Origin: Caulobacter sp. AP07
GTDB taxonomy: Bacteria; Pseudomonadota; Alphaproteobacteria; Caulobacterales; Caulobacteraceae
Direction of reading: 5' to 3'
DNA: 37,128 nt
Assembly: GCF_000281955.1 (NCBI RefSeq)
Contig: NZ_AKKF01000148.1
Location: 1-37,128 of the forward strand
Positions 19,397 through 28,520 of the stretch are shown here, piece by piece (the first letter of the stretch is position 1; each line of letters begins with the position of its first letter). Made by a program: the position numbers and the translations under genes. The notes beneath the pieces are model-generated. The model was not told where the DNA came from. It did no database searches and saw only the letters and a list, made by a program, of their open reading frames with translations.

Positions 19397-20221
19397 ATGG
19401 CCATGACCGACGAGCACATTTCTGATGCGCCCCTCGAAGCAGCCTTCGCGCCACAGGTGTTTGAGATGCGCGGCCTGTCCGTGATCGTCGATGCCGATCT
19501 CGCGCGGCTGTTTGGCGTCGAAACCAAGCGCCTCAATCAGCAGACGCGACGGAACGAGACGAAGTTCGACGGCTTCGCTTTCCAGCTTTCTGTCGAAGAG
19601 TTCGCGGCTTTGAGGTTGCAAATTGTGACCTCAAAGATCGGTCGAGGCGGTCCCCGCCATCGCCCCTATGTCTTCACCGAGCACGGTGTCGTCATGGCGG
19701 CCACCGTCCTGCAGTCCGAACAGGCGATCGCCGCGTCGCGGTTCATCATCAAGGTGTTCGTCGAGGCGCGCCGCAAGACGCTGGTGTCGGACGGCGCGAA
19801 CCTGCCGTCGCTGATCGACGCGCGAGGGCTGCTGCCGCTGGAGAGCGAAGCCCGCACGGGCCTGATGAGCAAGCTCAACGGCGCCCTGGGCCGGGTGCTC
19901 GACGCCATCGCCGATCCGGAGACACAGACCACGGTCGGCGACGAGGCCCACGCCATCGCCGCCGAAGGCCTGCGCAGCATCAAGGAATATCTGAAGCGGG
20001 CCGGCGTCCAGAACGAGAAGACCCTGGCCGAGGTCCGCAAGCTGCTGGCCGAAGCCGACGCCCTGGAGGCCGAGACCGCCCAGAAGCGCACCGAGAACCA
20101 GCACCGTCAGCTGGCCTTGCTGGCCAAGCAGCTGCGCCTGGTGCTGGTCGCTCAGCAGTATCTGGAAACCGGCGGGGTCGAAGGCCTGCTGGCGACGCTC
20201 AAGGACCTTGAGCGCCCCTAG
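19397..20221 (+). CDS. ORF6N-domain DNA-binding protein (phage antirepressor-like)
   Basis: The 274-residue protein has an N-terminal ORF6N domain (about 20-115): MRGLSVIVDADLARLFGVETKRLNQQTRRN, FQLSVEEFAALRLQIVTSK, and RPYVFTEHGVVMAATVL. This domain is common in phage and mobile-element regulators, often as KilA-N or antirepressor partners. The C-terminal half is helical with a coiled coil (EVRKLLAEADALEAETAQKRTENQHRQLALL). The start is ATG 19397, or ATG 19403 two codons later. It lies between the glycine riboswitch (divergent) and argS (convergent, stops only 4 bases apart). No phage genes are adjacent, so it may be a domesticated regulator. Confidence 0.88.
   Translation: MAMTDEHISDAPLEAAFAPQVFEMRGLSVIVDADLARLFGVETKRLNQQTRRNETKFDGFAFQLSVEEFAALRLQIVTSKIGRGGPRHRPYVFTEHGVVMAATVLQSEQAIAASRFIIKVFVEARRKTLVSDGANLPSLIDARGLLPLESEARTGLMSKLNGALGRVLDAIADPETQTTVGDEAHAIAAEGLRSIKEYLKRAGVQNEKTLAEVRKLLAEADALEAETAQKRTENQHRQLALLAKQLRLVLVAQQYLETGGVEGLLATLKDLERP
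19608..19636. repeat. Intragenic near-copy of the ORF6N operator
   Basis: CTTTGAGGTTGCA and TGTGACCTCAAAG flank AAT; all but two pairs match. Compared with the upstream site over 32 bases from TTGAGG, 27 are identical. It encodes the LRLQIVTSK motif of the ORF6N domain. Confidence 0.8.
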
Positions 20222-20225
20222 CCGC

Positions 20226-22067
20226 CTACATCCGTTCCGGCGCCTCGATGCCCAGCAAATCCAGGGCCAGTTCCAGCTGCTTCAGCGTCGTCTCGGCCAG
20301 CCCCAGGCGCGAGGCCCGGACGGCCGGGTCGTCGGCGCCGAGGATCGGGCAGGCGGCGTAGAACTTCGAGAAGGTCTGGGCCAGCTTGTAGGCGTGCTCG
20401 GCCACGAAGTTGGGGGCCTTCTTGTCATAGGCCTCGGCCAGCGCGCCCTCGAAGCCGTCGAGCAGCAGCGTCAGGTCGCGCTCGGCCGGTTCGGCGACGG
20501 TGATCGGTCCCGAGACGACGTTCTGCTCGGCGGCCTTGCGCAGGATGCTCTTGATGCGCACCGACTGGTACAGCAGGTACGGCCCGGTCTTGCCCTCGAA
20601 GCTGGTGAAGCGGTCGAGGTCGAAGACGTAGGAAGTGCCGCGGAAGTTCTGCAGGTCGGCGAACTTCAGGGCCGCGACCCCGACCTTCTGGGCGATGTCC
20701 TCGAACACCTCGGGCGCCAGGTCGGCGCCGAGGCCGGCTTCGCGCAGGCGCTCGCGGGCCTTCTCGCGGGCCATCTCGATCAGGTCGTGCAGCTTGAGCA
20801 CGCCGCCGGCCCGGGTCTTGAACGGCTTGCCGTCGGCCCCGTTCATGGTGCCGAAGCCGATATGCTCCAGGCCGCCGGGCTCGGCGTAGCCGGCCAGGTA
20901 GGCGGCGCGGAACACCTGCTCGAAGTGGTCGGCCTGGCGCTGGTCCACGCAGTAGAGGATCAGGTGCGGGTCGAACGACTTGCGGCGATCCAGGATGGTG
21001 GCCAGGTCGGTCGTGCCGTACATGGCCGAGCCTTCCGACGACACCACCAGCAGCGGGTCGGGGCTTTCGACCTCGACCACCGAACCGTCGGGCAGCTTCT
21101 TCTTCTTGGTCTCGCCGGGGCGGGCCACGCGGACGATGCGGGCGCCCTGGTCGTCGACCAGCAGGCCCTTGACCTCGAGCTGGCGAACCATCGGGGCGAT
21201 CAGGTCCTGGACGTCGCTCTCGCCCTTCCAGAGGTCGAAGTCGACCCCCAGGGCATGGAACTCGCGCTCCAGGGCCACGCGGCTGATGGTCACGAAGTGA
21301 CGCCACAGCAGGCGGTAGCCGAAGCGGCCGTTCTGCAGCTCGGCGGTCGCCTTGCGGGCCCGTTCCTTGAACTCGGGGTCGTCCTTCTGGCGCTGCGAGG
21401 CCAGGGGATAGAGGCGGTCGAGGTCCTCCAGGCTGACGCGCGAGGCGAACTCGGCCATCACCTTGGCCTCGTCGGCCTTGGAGAAGTCGCGCGGCGCTTC
21501 GACCAGGCGGTCCAGCAGGGCGCGGATGAAGGCGTCCTCGTCCATGATGGCGCTGATCAGCAGGCCCATCTGGAAGCCCCAGTCGCCGAAGTGGGCGTCG
21601 CCCACCACGTCGTCGCCGCGGAACCGGTACAGGCGCTTGACCGACTCGCCGATGATCGAGGCGCGCAGGTGGCCCACGTGCATCGGCTTGGCGACGTTGG
21701 GGCCGGCATAGTCGATCAGCACCCGGCGCGGCTGGGCCAGGGGCTCGGCCCCGGCGCGCGGATCGGCGGCGATCTCGCGGGCCCGGGTCGACAGGGCGTC
21801 GCTGCTGACGCGCATGTTGATGAAGCCGACGCCGGCGATCTCGACCGAGGCCAGGCGCGGGTCGGTCTTGAGGATGTCGACCACCTGGACGGCGATCTCA
21901 CGCGGATTGCGCTTGGCGCTCTTGGCGGCCGCCAGGGCCCCGTTGCACTGGAAATCGGCCAGGTCGGGGCGGTCGGACGCGGTGACGCGACCGAAGTCGG
22001 GGGACAGTCCGGCGGCCTGGAAAGCGGCCGCGGCCGCCTCGCTCAGGGACCGCTTCAAATCAATCAT
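20226..22067 (-). CDS. argS: Arginyl-tRNA synthetase
   Basis: ArgRS charges tRNA-Arg. The 613-residue class I enzyme has an N-terminal additional domain (about 1-110; [22 protein letters not shown] is typical), the HIGH-type motif HVGH at 130-133 within [16 protein letters not shown], and [15 protein letters not shown]. The C-terminal anticodon-binding helical bundle includes [17 protein letters not shown] and [16 protein letters not shown] ending. The ATG at 22067 overlaps the stop of the upstream secreted-protein gene. Its stop is four bases from that of the ORF6N gene on the other strand. Confidence 0.97.
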   Translation of the reverse strand: MIDLKRSLSEAAAAAFQAAGLSPDFGRVTASDRPDLADFQCNGALAAAKSAKRNPREIAVQVVDILKTDPRLASVEIAGVGFINMRVSSDALSTRAREIAADPRAGAEPLAQPRRVLIDYAGPNVAKPMHVGHLRASIIGESVKRLYRFRGDDVVGDAHFGDWGFQMGLLISAIMDEDAFIRALLDRLVEAPRDFSKADEAKVMAEFASRVSLEDLDRLYPLASQRQKDDPEFKERARKATAELQNGRFGYRLLWRHFVTISRVALEREFHALGVDFDLWKGESDVQDLIAPMVRQLEVKGLLVDDQGARIVRVARPGETKKKKLPDGSVVEVESPDPLLVVSSEGSAMYGTTDLATILDRRKSFDPHLILYCVDQRQADHFEQVFRAAYLAGYAEPGGLEHIGFGTMNGADGKPFKTRAGGVLKLHDLIEMAREKARERLREAGLGADLAPEVFEDIAQKVGVAALKFADLQNFRGTSYVFDLDRFTSFEGKTGPYLLYQSVRIKSILRKAAEQNVVSGPITVAEPAERDLTLLLDGFEGALAEAYDKKAPNFVAEHAYKLAQTFSKFYAACPILGADDPAVRASRLGLAETTLKQLELALDLLGIEAPERM

Positions 22068-22774
22068 GGTTTGGTCGGGACCTGGGTCTGCTGGCCTTGG
22101 GCCTGTTGGGTCTGACCGGCATTGACCCGGAAGCGCTTGCCGTCACGATTGAAGGCGGCCATTTCCGGGGTCACGTCGAAGCCGATCAGCACTTCGAAAT
22201 TGGAGCCGCTGACCTTTTCGTCGGCGCGCGGGATGGTGATGGTCTGCAGGACCTCGGTGGCGTAGAGGCGATCCTGGCCCTGGGCGAAGGTCACCGGCAG
22301 GTCGAAATATTCCTTGGCCAGGACGTCCTTGTTGCGTTCGGTCACCGCCACCCAATAGCGATAGGTCTTGCGGTTGTCGGTGGCCTGCGGGCCGCGGCCC
22401 AGCTCGAACAGCATCTCGACCTGCATCTTGATGGGGTCGTTGCTCTTGTAGGCGCAGCCCGACGACAGGCCCTGGATTTCGCCGGTGTAGGCGGTCGCGG
22501 CGGCCGATTCCTTGCCGTCCTTGAACTCGATGTAGCGGCTGGCGTCGTACAGCACCTTCACATAGGGGCACGGGCCGGCGTTGCGCAGCTGGGCCAGCGG
22601 AGCCTTGGGCTGGTTCCATTCGTCGTCGCGCTTCTTTTTCTTGCTGGCCTGGTCGTCGTCGCCGCCGCCGCCCTGGTCCTGGCCGGGCCGACGCTGCGCG
22701 TGGACGGTCGTCGCCGTGGCGGCGATCGAGAGGGCCATCAGGGCGCTGAGGGCGACGGAGAGCTTGCGGCGCAT
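22064..22774 (-). CDS. Exported protein of unknown function, coupled to argS
   Basis: The 236-residue protein has a signal peptide ([26 protein letters not shown], cleavage after HAQ or VHA), then a low-complexity patch ([16 protein letters not shown]) and a compact domain with two conserved-looking cysteines ([26 protein letters not shown]). The domain looks mostly beta and ends in a Gln-rich tail. It resembles hypothetical Caulobacter exported proteins and has no known function. Its stop codon overlaps the argS start as ATGA, so the two are probably cotranslated even though one acts in the envelope and the other in the cytoplasm. Confidence 0.8.
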   Translation of the reverse strand: MRRKLSVALSALMALSIAATATTVHAQRRPGQDQGGGGDDDQASKKKKRDDEWNQPKAPLAQLRNAGPCPYVKVLYDASRYIEFKDGKESAAATAYTGEIQGLSSGCAYKSNDPIKMQVEMLFELGRGPQATDNRKTYRYWVAVTERNKDVLAKEYFDLPVTFAQGQDRLYATEVLQTITIPRADEKVSGSNFEVLIGFDVTPEMAAFNRDGKRFRVNAGQTQQAQGQQTQVPTKP

Positions 22775-22925
22775 GAAACGTCCGGTCCGAAAATGAAGAG
22801 CCTGTATGGGAAGTCCCCATCGGCGTCATGGAGCCTGATAAAGGCATATGCGTGACGTCGCAATGTGCAGCGGAGTTCTGGGCCGACGCTGGCGCGAAAG
22901 GCGCGGAACCCTTAGGTTCAGCGGC

Positions 22926-23909
22926 ATGAACGCCCATACGCCGATCCCGTCCCCTGGCCGCCCTCCCCTTCGCCCCCAGCTGAGGGTCGTCCTGGCCAGC
23001 CCGCGCGGCTTCTGCGCCGGGGTCGACCGGGCGATCCAGATCGTCGAGCGGACGATCGAGAAGTTCGGCGCGCCGGTCTATGTCCGCCACGAGATCGTCC
23101 ACAACCGCCACGTGGTCGACCGCCTCAAGGCGCTGGGCGCGGTGTTCATCGAGGAACTGGACGAGGCCCCGACCGACCGACCCGTGGTGTTCTCGGCCCA
23201 CGGCGTGCCCAAGTCGGTGCCGGCCAGCGCCAAGGCCCGCGAGATGGTCTATCTGGACGCCACCTGCCCGCTGGTCTCCAAGGTCCATGTCGAGGCCCAG
23301 AAGCATTTCGACGCCGGGCGCGAGATCGTGCTGATCGGCCATGCCGGCCATCCCGAGGTGGTCGGCACCATGGGCCAGCTGCCCGAGGGCACGGTGACCC
23401 TGATCGAGGACATCGACGACGCCCGCGCCTGGACGCCCAAGGACGCCGGCAACGTCGCCTTCCTGACCCAGACCACCCTGTCGGTCGACGACACCGCCGA
23501 GATGGTCAACCTGCTGAAGCAACGCTTCCCGGGCATCGCCGCCCCGCATAAGGAAGACATCTGCTACGCCACCACCAACCGCCAGGAGGCGGTGAAGATG
23601 CTGGCCGAGGCGTCGGACCTGATCCTGGTGGTCGGCTCGAAGAACTCGTCCAACTCGGTGCGGCTGATGGAGGTCGGCCGGCGGGCCGGCGCCAAGGACG
23701 CCCACCTGATCGACGACGCGCGCGGCATCGACTGGTCGTGGTTCTCGGGCGTCGCCAGCGTCGGCGTCACCGCCGGCGCCTCGGCCCCGGAAGACCTGGT
23801 GCAGGGCGTCCTCGACGCCATCGCCGGCCGCTATGAGGTCACGGTCGACGAACTGATCGAGGCCCGCGAGACGGTGACCTTCAAGCTACCGCGGTTGTTG
23901 ACGACGTAA
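22926..23909 (+). CDS. ispH: 4-hydroxy-3-methylbut-2-enyl diphosphate reductase
   Basis: IspH is the last enzyme of the MEP isoprenoid pathway, making IPP and DMAPP. The 327-residue protein has the three iron-sulfur ligands Cys30 ([11 protein letters not shown]), Cys114 ([12 protein letters not shown]) and Cys213 ([11 protein letters not shown]), plus the substrate motifs [29 protein letters not shown] and QTTLS. I chose the ATG at 22926; the 26 residues upstream in the open frame do not resemble the family. It begins the ispH-thrB-rnhA series and is divergent from the argS pair. Confidence 0.96.
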   Translation: MNAHTPIPSPGRPPLRPQLRVVLASPRGFCAGVDRAIQIVERTIEKFGAPVYVRHEIVHNRHVVDRLKALGAVFIEELDEAPTDRPVVFSAHGVPKSVPASAKAREMVYLDATCPLVSKVHVEAQKHFDAGREIVLIGHAGHPEVVGTMGQLPEGTVTLIEDIDDARAWTPKDAGNVAFLTQTTLSVDDTAEMVNLLKQRFPGIAAPHKEDICYATTNRQEAVKMLAEASDLILVVGSKNSSNSVRLMEVGRRAGAKDAHLIDDARGIDWSWFSGVASVGVTAGASAPEDLVQGVLDAIAGRYEVTVDELIEARETVTFKLPRLLTT

Positions 23910-23953
23910 CGGCGGCACTTGACCGCCAGCGCCGCCTCCCCCATCCCCGCGCC

Positions 23954-24916
23954 ATGGCCGTCTATACCGACATCACCGACGACGAACTCGCCGCCTTCCT
24001 GGGCGACTACGACCTGGGCCAGGCCCTGGCGTTCAAGGGCATCGCCGAGGGGGTTGAGAATTCCAACTTCCTGCTGGAAACCGAGGCCGGGCGCTACATT
24101 CTCACGGTCTACGAGCGGCGCGCCAAGCCCGAGGACCTGCCCTATTTCCTCAACCTGCTGACCTGGCTGGCCGATCGCGGCTATCCCAGCGCCAAGCCGA
24201 TCGCCGACCGTTCGGGCGCGACGCTGAAGACCCTGCGCGGCAAGCCCGCCGCCCTGGTCGAGTTCCTGCCCGGCCTGTCGGCCCGCCGCCCCACCGTCGC
24301 CCATTGCCGCGAGGCCGGCGAGGGCCTGGCCTGGCTGCACCTGGCCGGCGAGGGCTATCCGGCCCGCCGCGCCAACGACCTGGGCCAGCCGCACTGGGCC
24401 CCGCTGTTTTCCAGGCACCGCCAGGACGCCGACGGCCTCAAGCCCGGCCTGGCCGCGACCATCGACAAGGATCTGGCCGAGTTGGCCCTGGCCTGGCCGC
24501 GCGGCCTGCCGTCGGGGGTGATCCACGCCGACTACTTCCCCGACAACGTGTTCTTCAAGCCGGACGGCAAGTTCGCCGCCGCCATCGACTTCTATTTCGC
24601 CTGCGACGACGCCTTTGCCTACGACATCGCCGTGACCCTGAACGCCTGGTGTTTCGAAGCCGACGGCAGCTTCAACATCACCGCCGCCCGGGCCCTGATC
24701 GCCGGCTACGAGCGCCGGCGGCCGCTGAGCCCGGCCGAGCGCGAGGCCATCCCGATCCTGGCGCGCGGCGCGGCGATGCGCTTCTTCCTGACCCGCCTGG
24801 CCGACTGGGGTTCGACCCCGTCCGGAGCCCTGGTCAGGCCGAAGGACCCGCTGGAATACGAGCGCAAGCTGGCCGTCCACCGCGAGGGCCTCAGCCTGTT
24901 CGGAGCCGGCGCGTGA
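23954..24916 (+). CDS. thrB: Homoserine kinase
   Basis: It phosphorylates homoserine in threonine synthesis. The 320-residue enzyme is the APH-fold type used by alphaproteobacteria, not the GHMP type of E. coli. Motifs are [15 protein letters not shown] near the nucleotide loop, the catalytic loop [14 protein letters not shown] (about 190-205), and [17 protein letters not shown] with the metal-binding Asp. The ATG is at 23954. Its stop overlaps the GTG of rnhA. The order ispH-thrB-rnhA is common in this class and supports the assignment. Confidence 0.95.
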   Translation: MAVYTDITDDELAAFLGDYDLGQALAFKGIAEGVENSNFLLETEAGRYILTVYERRAKPEDLPYFLNLLTWLADRGYPSAKPIADRSGATLKTLRGKPAALVEFLPGLSARRPTVAHCREAGEGLAWLHLAGEGYPARRANDLGQPHWAPLFSRHRQDADGLKPGLAATIDKDLAELALAWPRGLPSGVIHADYFPDNVFFKPDGKFAAAIDFYFACDDAFAYDIAVTLNAWCFEADGSFNITAARALIAGYERRRPLSPAEREAIPILARGAAMRFFLTRLADWGSTPSGALVRPKDPLEYERKLAVHREGLSLFGAGA

Positions 24917-25362
24917 CCCCCAAGCTGGTGATCTATACCGACGGCGCCTGCCGCGGGAATCCCGGTCCGGGCGGCTGGGGCGCCCTGCTGATGTACGGCG
25001 ACAAGAAGAAGGAAATCTGCGGCGGCGACCTGGCCACCACCAACAACCGCATGGAGCTGATGGCCGCCATCCAGGCCCTGGAAGCGCTGAACAAGCCGAC
25101 CAAGGCCGAGCTGCACACCGACAGCCAGTACGTGATGAAGGGCGTCACCCAGTGGATCCACGGCTGGAAGGCCAAGGGCTGGAAGACCGCCGACAAGAGC
25201 CCGGTCAAGAACGTCGACCTGTGGCAGCGCCTGGACGCCGCCCGCGCCAAGCACGACGTCGACTGGCGCTGGGTCAAGGGCCACGCCGGCCACGTCCACA
25301 ACGAACGGGCCGACGAGCTGGCGCGGCTGGGGATGCTGAAGACGCTGGGCGAGAAGGCCTAG
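24913..25362 (+). CDS. rnhA: Ribonuclease HI
   Basis: RNase HI cuts RNA in RNA-DNA hybrids. The 149-residue protein has all active-site residues: Asp10 ([14 protein letters not shown]), Glu48 (NNRMELMA), Asp70 (TDSQYV), His124 (VKGHAGH) and Asp134 (ERADELA). The GTG start overlaps the thrB stop. Length and motif spacing are normal for the E. coli-type enzyme. Confidence 0.97.
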   Translation: MTPKLVIYTDGACRGNPGPGGWGALLMYGDKKKEICGGDLATTNNRMELMAAIQALEALNKPTKAELHTDSQYVMKGVTQWIHGWKAKGWKTADKSPVKNVDLWQRLDAARAKHDVDWRWVKGHAGHVHNERADELARLGMLKTLGEKA

Positions 25363-25479
25363 GGCGGGCGTCCGCGCCCCTGTTGCCAAACTCCGGCTTT
25401 GAGCGTTCTCCTGGCGGCCAAGGCGGCGTACCACGCCGGCCGCGCCCTTGGGGAAGGGCGCCAACCTTGGGGGGCGACA

Positions 25480-26415
25480 ATGAAGCGGATCGCGACGGGA
25501 CTGGCGCTGGCGGCGCTGCTGACACCAAGCTTGCTTGAAGCCCAGGCGACGAGGGGCGGCCCGGGCGCCGTCGCGCGCCCCGCCCCGGTATCGGCGGTCA
25601 GCCCGTCCATCGCGGCCCGCTACAAGCCCGGCGCGCCCCGCCGCGCGGCGGCCCGCGTGACCCCCGTCACTTCCAGCCCGGCCCAGCGGTCGGCCAATCC
25701 GGCCCGCAAGCCGATGCTCGCGACCGCCGCCAACGCGATGTCGATCGTCGTGCCGCGCAACGTCTATCTGGCGAAGATGAGCAAGGCCTACGAGGCGCTG
25801 GACGTCCAGCAGGACTTCTCGCTGAAATGGCAGGGGCCCAACCCGTGGGAACCACTGGGCCCCAAGGTCTCGTCCTGCGTCATCGTCGCCTACACGCTGC
25901 AGCCGGCCAGCAAGGTCAAGGACCCGGCCCATCCCGGCCAGTATGTCGAGACGCCGGAGTCCTATGTCCCCGCCGACTGGTTGAGCTGGCCCGAGATTCT
26001 GGGCGCCACGGCCTTCGAGGGCGGGCAATGCCTGGCGGTCGGCTATTCCAACGGCGAGGTCTGCGTCGTCAACGGCAAGGCCTACCAGCAGCAGGAACTC
26101 GAGGACCCCGTCACCCCCAACCCCTTCATCCCCAAGCCGGACAACCCGCTCGCGGGCATAGCCGGCGCCTTGGCCTGCGCCTCGGACCTCCAGGCCTGCA
26201 TGGCCAAGCCGTCCTATTTCTCCAAGCTCTGCTCAAGCAAGGGCGGCGTGCTCCAGCCGGTGACGAACTACGGCGGCTGCGAGCAATGGGAGCAGTTCGG
26301 ACCCGACAGCCGGGAGGCGTTCCTGAAGGTCGCCGCGCTGAACTTCGACGCCGAGGACCTCAATCACGACGGCCAGATCAGCGGAACCGAAGGCAAGTAT
26401 CTCTGCCGGCCGTGA
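25480..26415 (+). CDS. Exported protein with a C-terminal EF-hand
   Basis: The 311-residue protein has a signal peptide (MKRIATGLALAALLTPSLLEAQA), then an Ala/Pro/Arg-rich linker to about residue 85, then a domain that I do not recognise, with several cysteines (VSSCVIVAYTL, GGQCLAVGYSNGEVCVVNG, ACASDLQACM, KLCSSKGG, YGGCEQWEQ). It ends with a full 12-residue EF-hand loop, DLNHDGQISGTE, with ligands at positions 1, 3, 5, 9 and 12, so it likely binds calcium outside the cytoplasm. The cysteines could pair as disulfides. I chose ATG 25480, after a GGGGGG stretch. Function unknown. Confidence 0.75.
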   Translation: MKRIATGLALAALLTPSLLEAQATRGGPGAVARPAPVSAVSPSIAARYKPGAPRRAAARVTPVTSSPAQRSANPARKPMLATAANAMSIVVPRNVYLAKMSKAYEALDVQQDFSLKWQGPNPWEPLGPKVSSCVIVAYTLQPASKVKDPAHPGQYVETPESYVPADWLSWPEILGATAFEGGQCLAVGYSNGEVCVVNGKAYQQQELEDPVTPNPFIPKPDNPLAGIAGALACASDLQACMAKPSYFSKLCSSKGGVLQPVTNYGGCEQWEQFGPDSREAFLKVAALNFDAEDLNHDGQISGTEGKYLCRP

Positions 26416-26421
26416 CGTCGG

Positions 26422-26736
26422 TCACCCCTCGCCCTCGAACACCGGACGCATGAAGCTGCGCTCATAGCTGACGATGCAGCGGGTGCGCTCGCCCAGCGCC
26501 AGGGCTTCCTGGCATTCCGGGTCGTCCGGGATCCGGGCGCGATAGGCCTCGTAGGCCGCCAGGCTGGGGAAGCTGAACAGCGCCAGGGCGATGTTGCTGG
26601 CCCCCTCGCTGGGCAGGAAATAGCCGTGGTGGACGCCGCCCATGCGGTTGACCAGCGGGATCCACAGCTTCGCATAGGCCTCGAACTCGGCCAGCTTGTA
26701 GGGATCGATGACGTAGCGCAGGTAGCAGGTGATCAA
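26422..26736 (-). CDS. NIPSNAP family protein
   Basis: This 104-residue protein has the ferredoxin-like NIPSNAP fold: CYLRYVIDPYKLAEFEAYAKLWIPLVNRMGG then GYFLPSEGASNIALALFSFPSLAAYEAYRARI. Members are small dimeric proteins of unclear function. No signal peptide is present. The start is TTG at 26736, with a good GGAGG five bases before it; there is no ATG near by. Its end faces the EF-hand gene, with six bases between stops. Confidence 0.8.
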   Translation of the reverse strand: MITCYLRYVIDPYKLAEFEAYAKLWIPLVNRMGGVHHGYFLPSEGASNIALALFSFPSLAAYEAYRARIPDDPECQEALALGERTRCIVSYERSFMRPVFEGEG

Positions 26737-26760
26737 GCACGCCTCCGTTCGCGAAGAGCC

Positions 26761-26793
26761 CTCGCCCGGGCCATGACGGGCGGCCCGGGCGAG
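26761..26793 (-). terminator. 12-bp stem after the rhodanese gene
   Basis: CTCGCCCGGGCC and GGCCCGGGCGAG flank a 9-base loop, 33 bases past the rhodanese stop on the minus strand. A T-run is lacking, so termination strength is uncertain. It also separates the rhodanese gene from the NIPSNAP gene. Confidence 0.5.
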
Positions 26794-26825
26794 TCTTGTC
26801 CTTTAGCCGCGCCGGGCGGCCGAAG

Positions 26826-27251
26826 TCACGCGGCGGCCGCCAGCTTGCCCGGCTCGACGCCCGTCGCGAACGCCAGCCCCTCGTCCTCCCAGCCGGTGAT
26901 CCCGCCGATCATCAGCTTCACGGGCCGGCCCAGATGGGCCAGCCGCAGCGCGGCCCGGTCGGCGCCGTTGCAGTGCGGGCCAGCGCAGTAGACGACGAAC
27001 AGGGTGTCGGAGGACCACGCCGCCATGCGCTCGGCGGTGATCTCGGCGTGGCGCAGGTGGATCGCCCCGGGCACGTGACGGCGGGCATAGGCCTCCGGCG
27101 TGCCGACGACGTGCAGCAGCACGAAATCGACGTCGCCGGCCTTCAGCGCGGCGCCGACGTCGGAACAGTCGGTCTCGACGCTGAGCCGGCGGGCGAAGTG
27201 GGCGACGGCGTCGGGCGACAGCGCGGCGGGGATGGCGGAAACAAAGCTCAT
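26826..27251 (-). CDS. Single-domain rhodanese-like protein
   Basis: The 141-residue protein has a rhodanese domain: a GTPEAYARRHVPGAIHL strand-helix unit (residues about 50-66), and the active loop VVYCAGPHCNGADRAA with the likely catalytic Cys. IGGITGWEDEGLAF closes the fold. It may carry sulfur as a persulfide. GAGGAGG precedes the ATG at 27251. It is divergent from a DJ-1/AraC regulator across 87 bases, a pairing I have seen annotated for FtrA-like regulators, which suggests common control. Confidence 0.88.
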   Translation of the reverse strand: MSFVSAIPAALSPDAVAHFARRLSVETDCSDVGAALKAGDVDFVLLHVVGTPEAYARRHVPGAIHLRHAEITAERMAAWSSDTLFVVYCAGPHCNGADRAALRLAHLGRPVKLMIGGITGWEDEGLAFATGVEPGKLAAAA

Positions 27252-27338
27252 GGCGGCCTCCTCTGTTGGGCGACGGCAGACTTGCCCCAAGGCGGCGCAT
27301 CGCGTTAGGTGGCACGATCGCCATAGGCCGTAAATATC

Positions 27339-28316
27339 ATGCCAAAGTCGCCCGAACGCCCCGAACCCGCCAACCGTCTTGTGGTCGCCCTGGCCTATGA
27401 CGGCCTGTGCACCTTCGAGTTCGGCGTCGCGGTCGAGCTGTTCGGCCTGCCCCGTCCCGAGATGGGCCCCGACTGGTACCGGTTCGCGACGGCGGCGATC
27501 GAACCGGGGCCCCTGCGCGGCCTGGGCGGCGTGCAGGTGACGGCCGATGGCGGGCTGGAGCTGGTCGAGCAGGCCGACACAATCATCGTCCCCGGCTGGC
27601 GGGGGGCCGAGACGCCGGTCCCCCAGCCGCTGATCGACGCCTTGCAAGTCGCCCATCGCAGGGGCGCGCGGGTGATGTCGATCTGCTCGGGGGTGTTCGT
27701 GCTGGCGGCGGCGGGCCTGCTGACGGGACGCAAGGCCACCACCCACTGGCGCTATGTCGACACGTTGCGCGCCCTCTATCCGGACATCGATGTGCAGCCC
27801 GACGTGCTGTATGTCGACGCCGGCGACGTCCTGACCTCGGCGGGCAGCGCGGCCGGGCTGGACCTGGGCCTGCACCTGGTGCGCCGCGACCATGGCCCCG
27901 AGGCCGCCAACATCGTCGCCCGCCGGCTGGTGGTGCCACCGCACCGCGACGGCGGCCAGGCCCAGTTCATCCAGCGCCCCGTGCCGATCGCCCACGAGGG
28001 CGCCCGGCTGGGTCCGGCCCTGGAGCGAATGCGCGCCGACCTGGCCGGCGAGCACACGGTCAAGGCCCTGGCCGCCGCCGCCGGCATGAGCCCCCGCACC
28101 TTCCTGCGCCGCTTCGAGGCCGCCACCGGCACGACGCCCGCCCGCTGGCTGCTGGCCGAGCGCCTGGCCCGGGTCCGCGACCTGCTGGAGACCAGCCCGG
28201 CCGGCGTCGAGCAGATCGCCCAGTCGGTCGGGTTCGGCGCCCCGGCGTTGCGGCACCACTTCCGCAAGTCTTTCGCGACCACGCCCCAGGCTTACCGCGC
28301 GCGGTTCGGCGGGTAG
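27339..28316 (+). CDS. GlxA-family transcriptional regulator (DJ-1/PfpI plus AraC HTH; FtrA-like)
   Basis: The 325-residue protein has an N-terminal DJ-1/PfpI-like domain (about 12-190): VALAYDGLCTFEFGVAVELF, IIVPGWRG, and the nucleophile-elbow motif MSICSGVFVLAAAGLLTGRKATTHW. The C-terminal AraC-type double helix-turn-helix (about 215-320) includes LAAAAGMSPRTFLRRFEAATG and IAQSVGFGAPALRHHFRKSF. It resembles FtrA-type activators and probably controls the divergent rhodanese gene. Its effector is unknown. The ribosome site before the ATG is weak. Its stop codon TAG is also the first part of the repeat at 28315. Confidence 0.9.
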   Translation: MPKSPERPEPANRLVVALAYDGLCTFEFGVAVELFGLPRPEMGPDWYRFATAAIEPGPLRGLGGVQVTADGGLELVEQADTIIVPGWRGAETPVPQPLIDALQVAHRRGARVMSICSGVFVLAAAGLLTGRKATTHWRYVDTLRALYPDIDVQPDVLYVDAGDVLTSAGSAAGLDLGLHLVRRDHGPEAANIVARRLVVPPHRDGGQAQFIQRPVPIAHEGARLGPALERMRADLAGEHTVKALAAAAGMSPRTFLRRFEAATGTTPARWLLAERLARVRDLLETSPAGVEQIAQSVGFGAPALRHHFRKSFATTPQAYRARFGG

Positions 28317-28416
28317 AGCGTCTTCGAGCGAAGTGGATACCGGTTCGCGTGAAGAAAACGCCAAGAACAGAAGTCTAGAACCCTGGGTCTGATGCAACCA
28401 GATCGGGAAATGCTCT
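28315..28416 (+). repeat. 102-bp alphaproteobacterial intergenic repeat
   Basis: It begins AGAGCG, contains GCGAAGTGGATACCGGTTCG and GTGAAGAAAACGC, and ends GATGCAACC then AATGCTCT. This layout matches a repeat I recognise as widespread between genes in Rhizobiales and Caulobacterales. The AGAGC and GCTCT ends are inverted copies. The first bases overlap the stop codon of the upstream regulator gene. Confidence 0.7.
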
Positions 28417-28520
28417 GGAACAACCTTCACCGTCGGACCCATTTCGGCCCCATCACGGTCCAGACCACGCCCAAAAGGCGCGCCAGCCTGTCGAGGACAG
28501 TCAGGGGGACTCCTCAACAC

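Noticed and set aside
19397..20221. Evidence of an integrated prophage around the ORF6N gene
   Set aside because: No integrase, structural, lysis or attachment-site signal is visible; neighbours on both sides are core metabolic genes.
20208..22115. A 635-codon plus-strand frame across argS
   Set aside because: It mirrors the argS codons on the other strand and has no family similarity.
24808..24830. GGTTCGA-like tRNA arm in thrB
   Set aside because: It is in coding sequence with no acceptor or anticodon stems.
28392..28520. Upstream extension of the small exported protein from 28392
   Set aside because: The first part lies inside a known-type repeat and the signal peptide begins after 28521.
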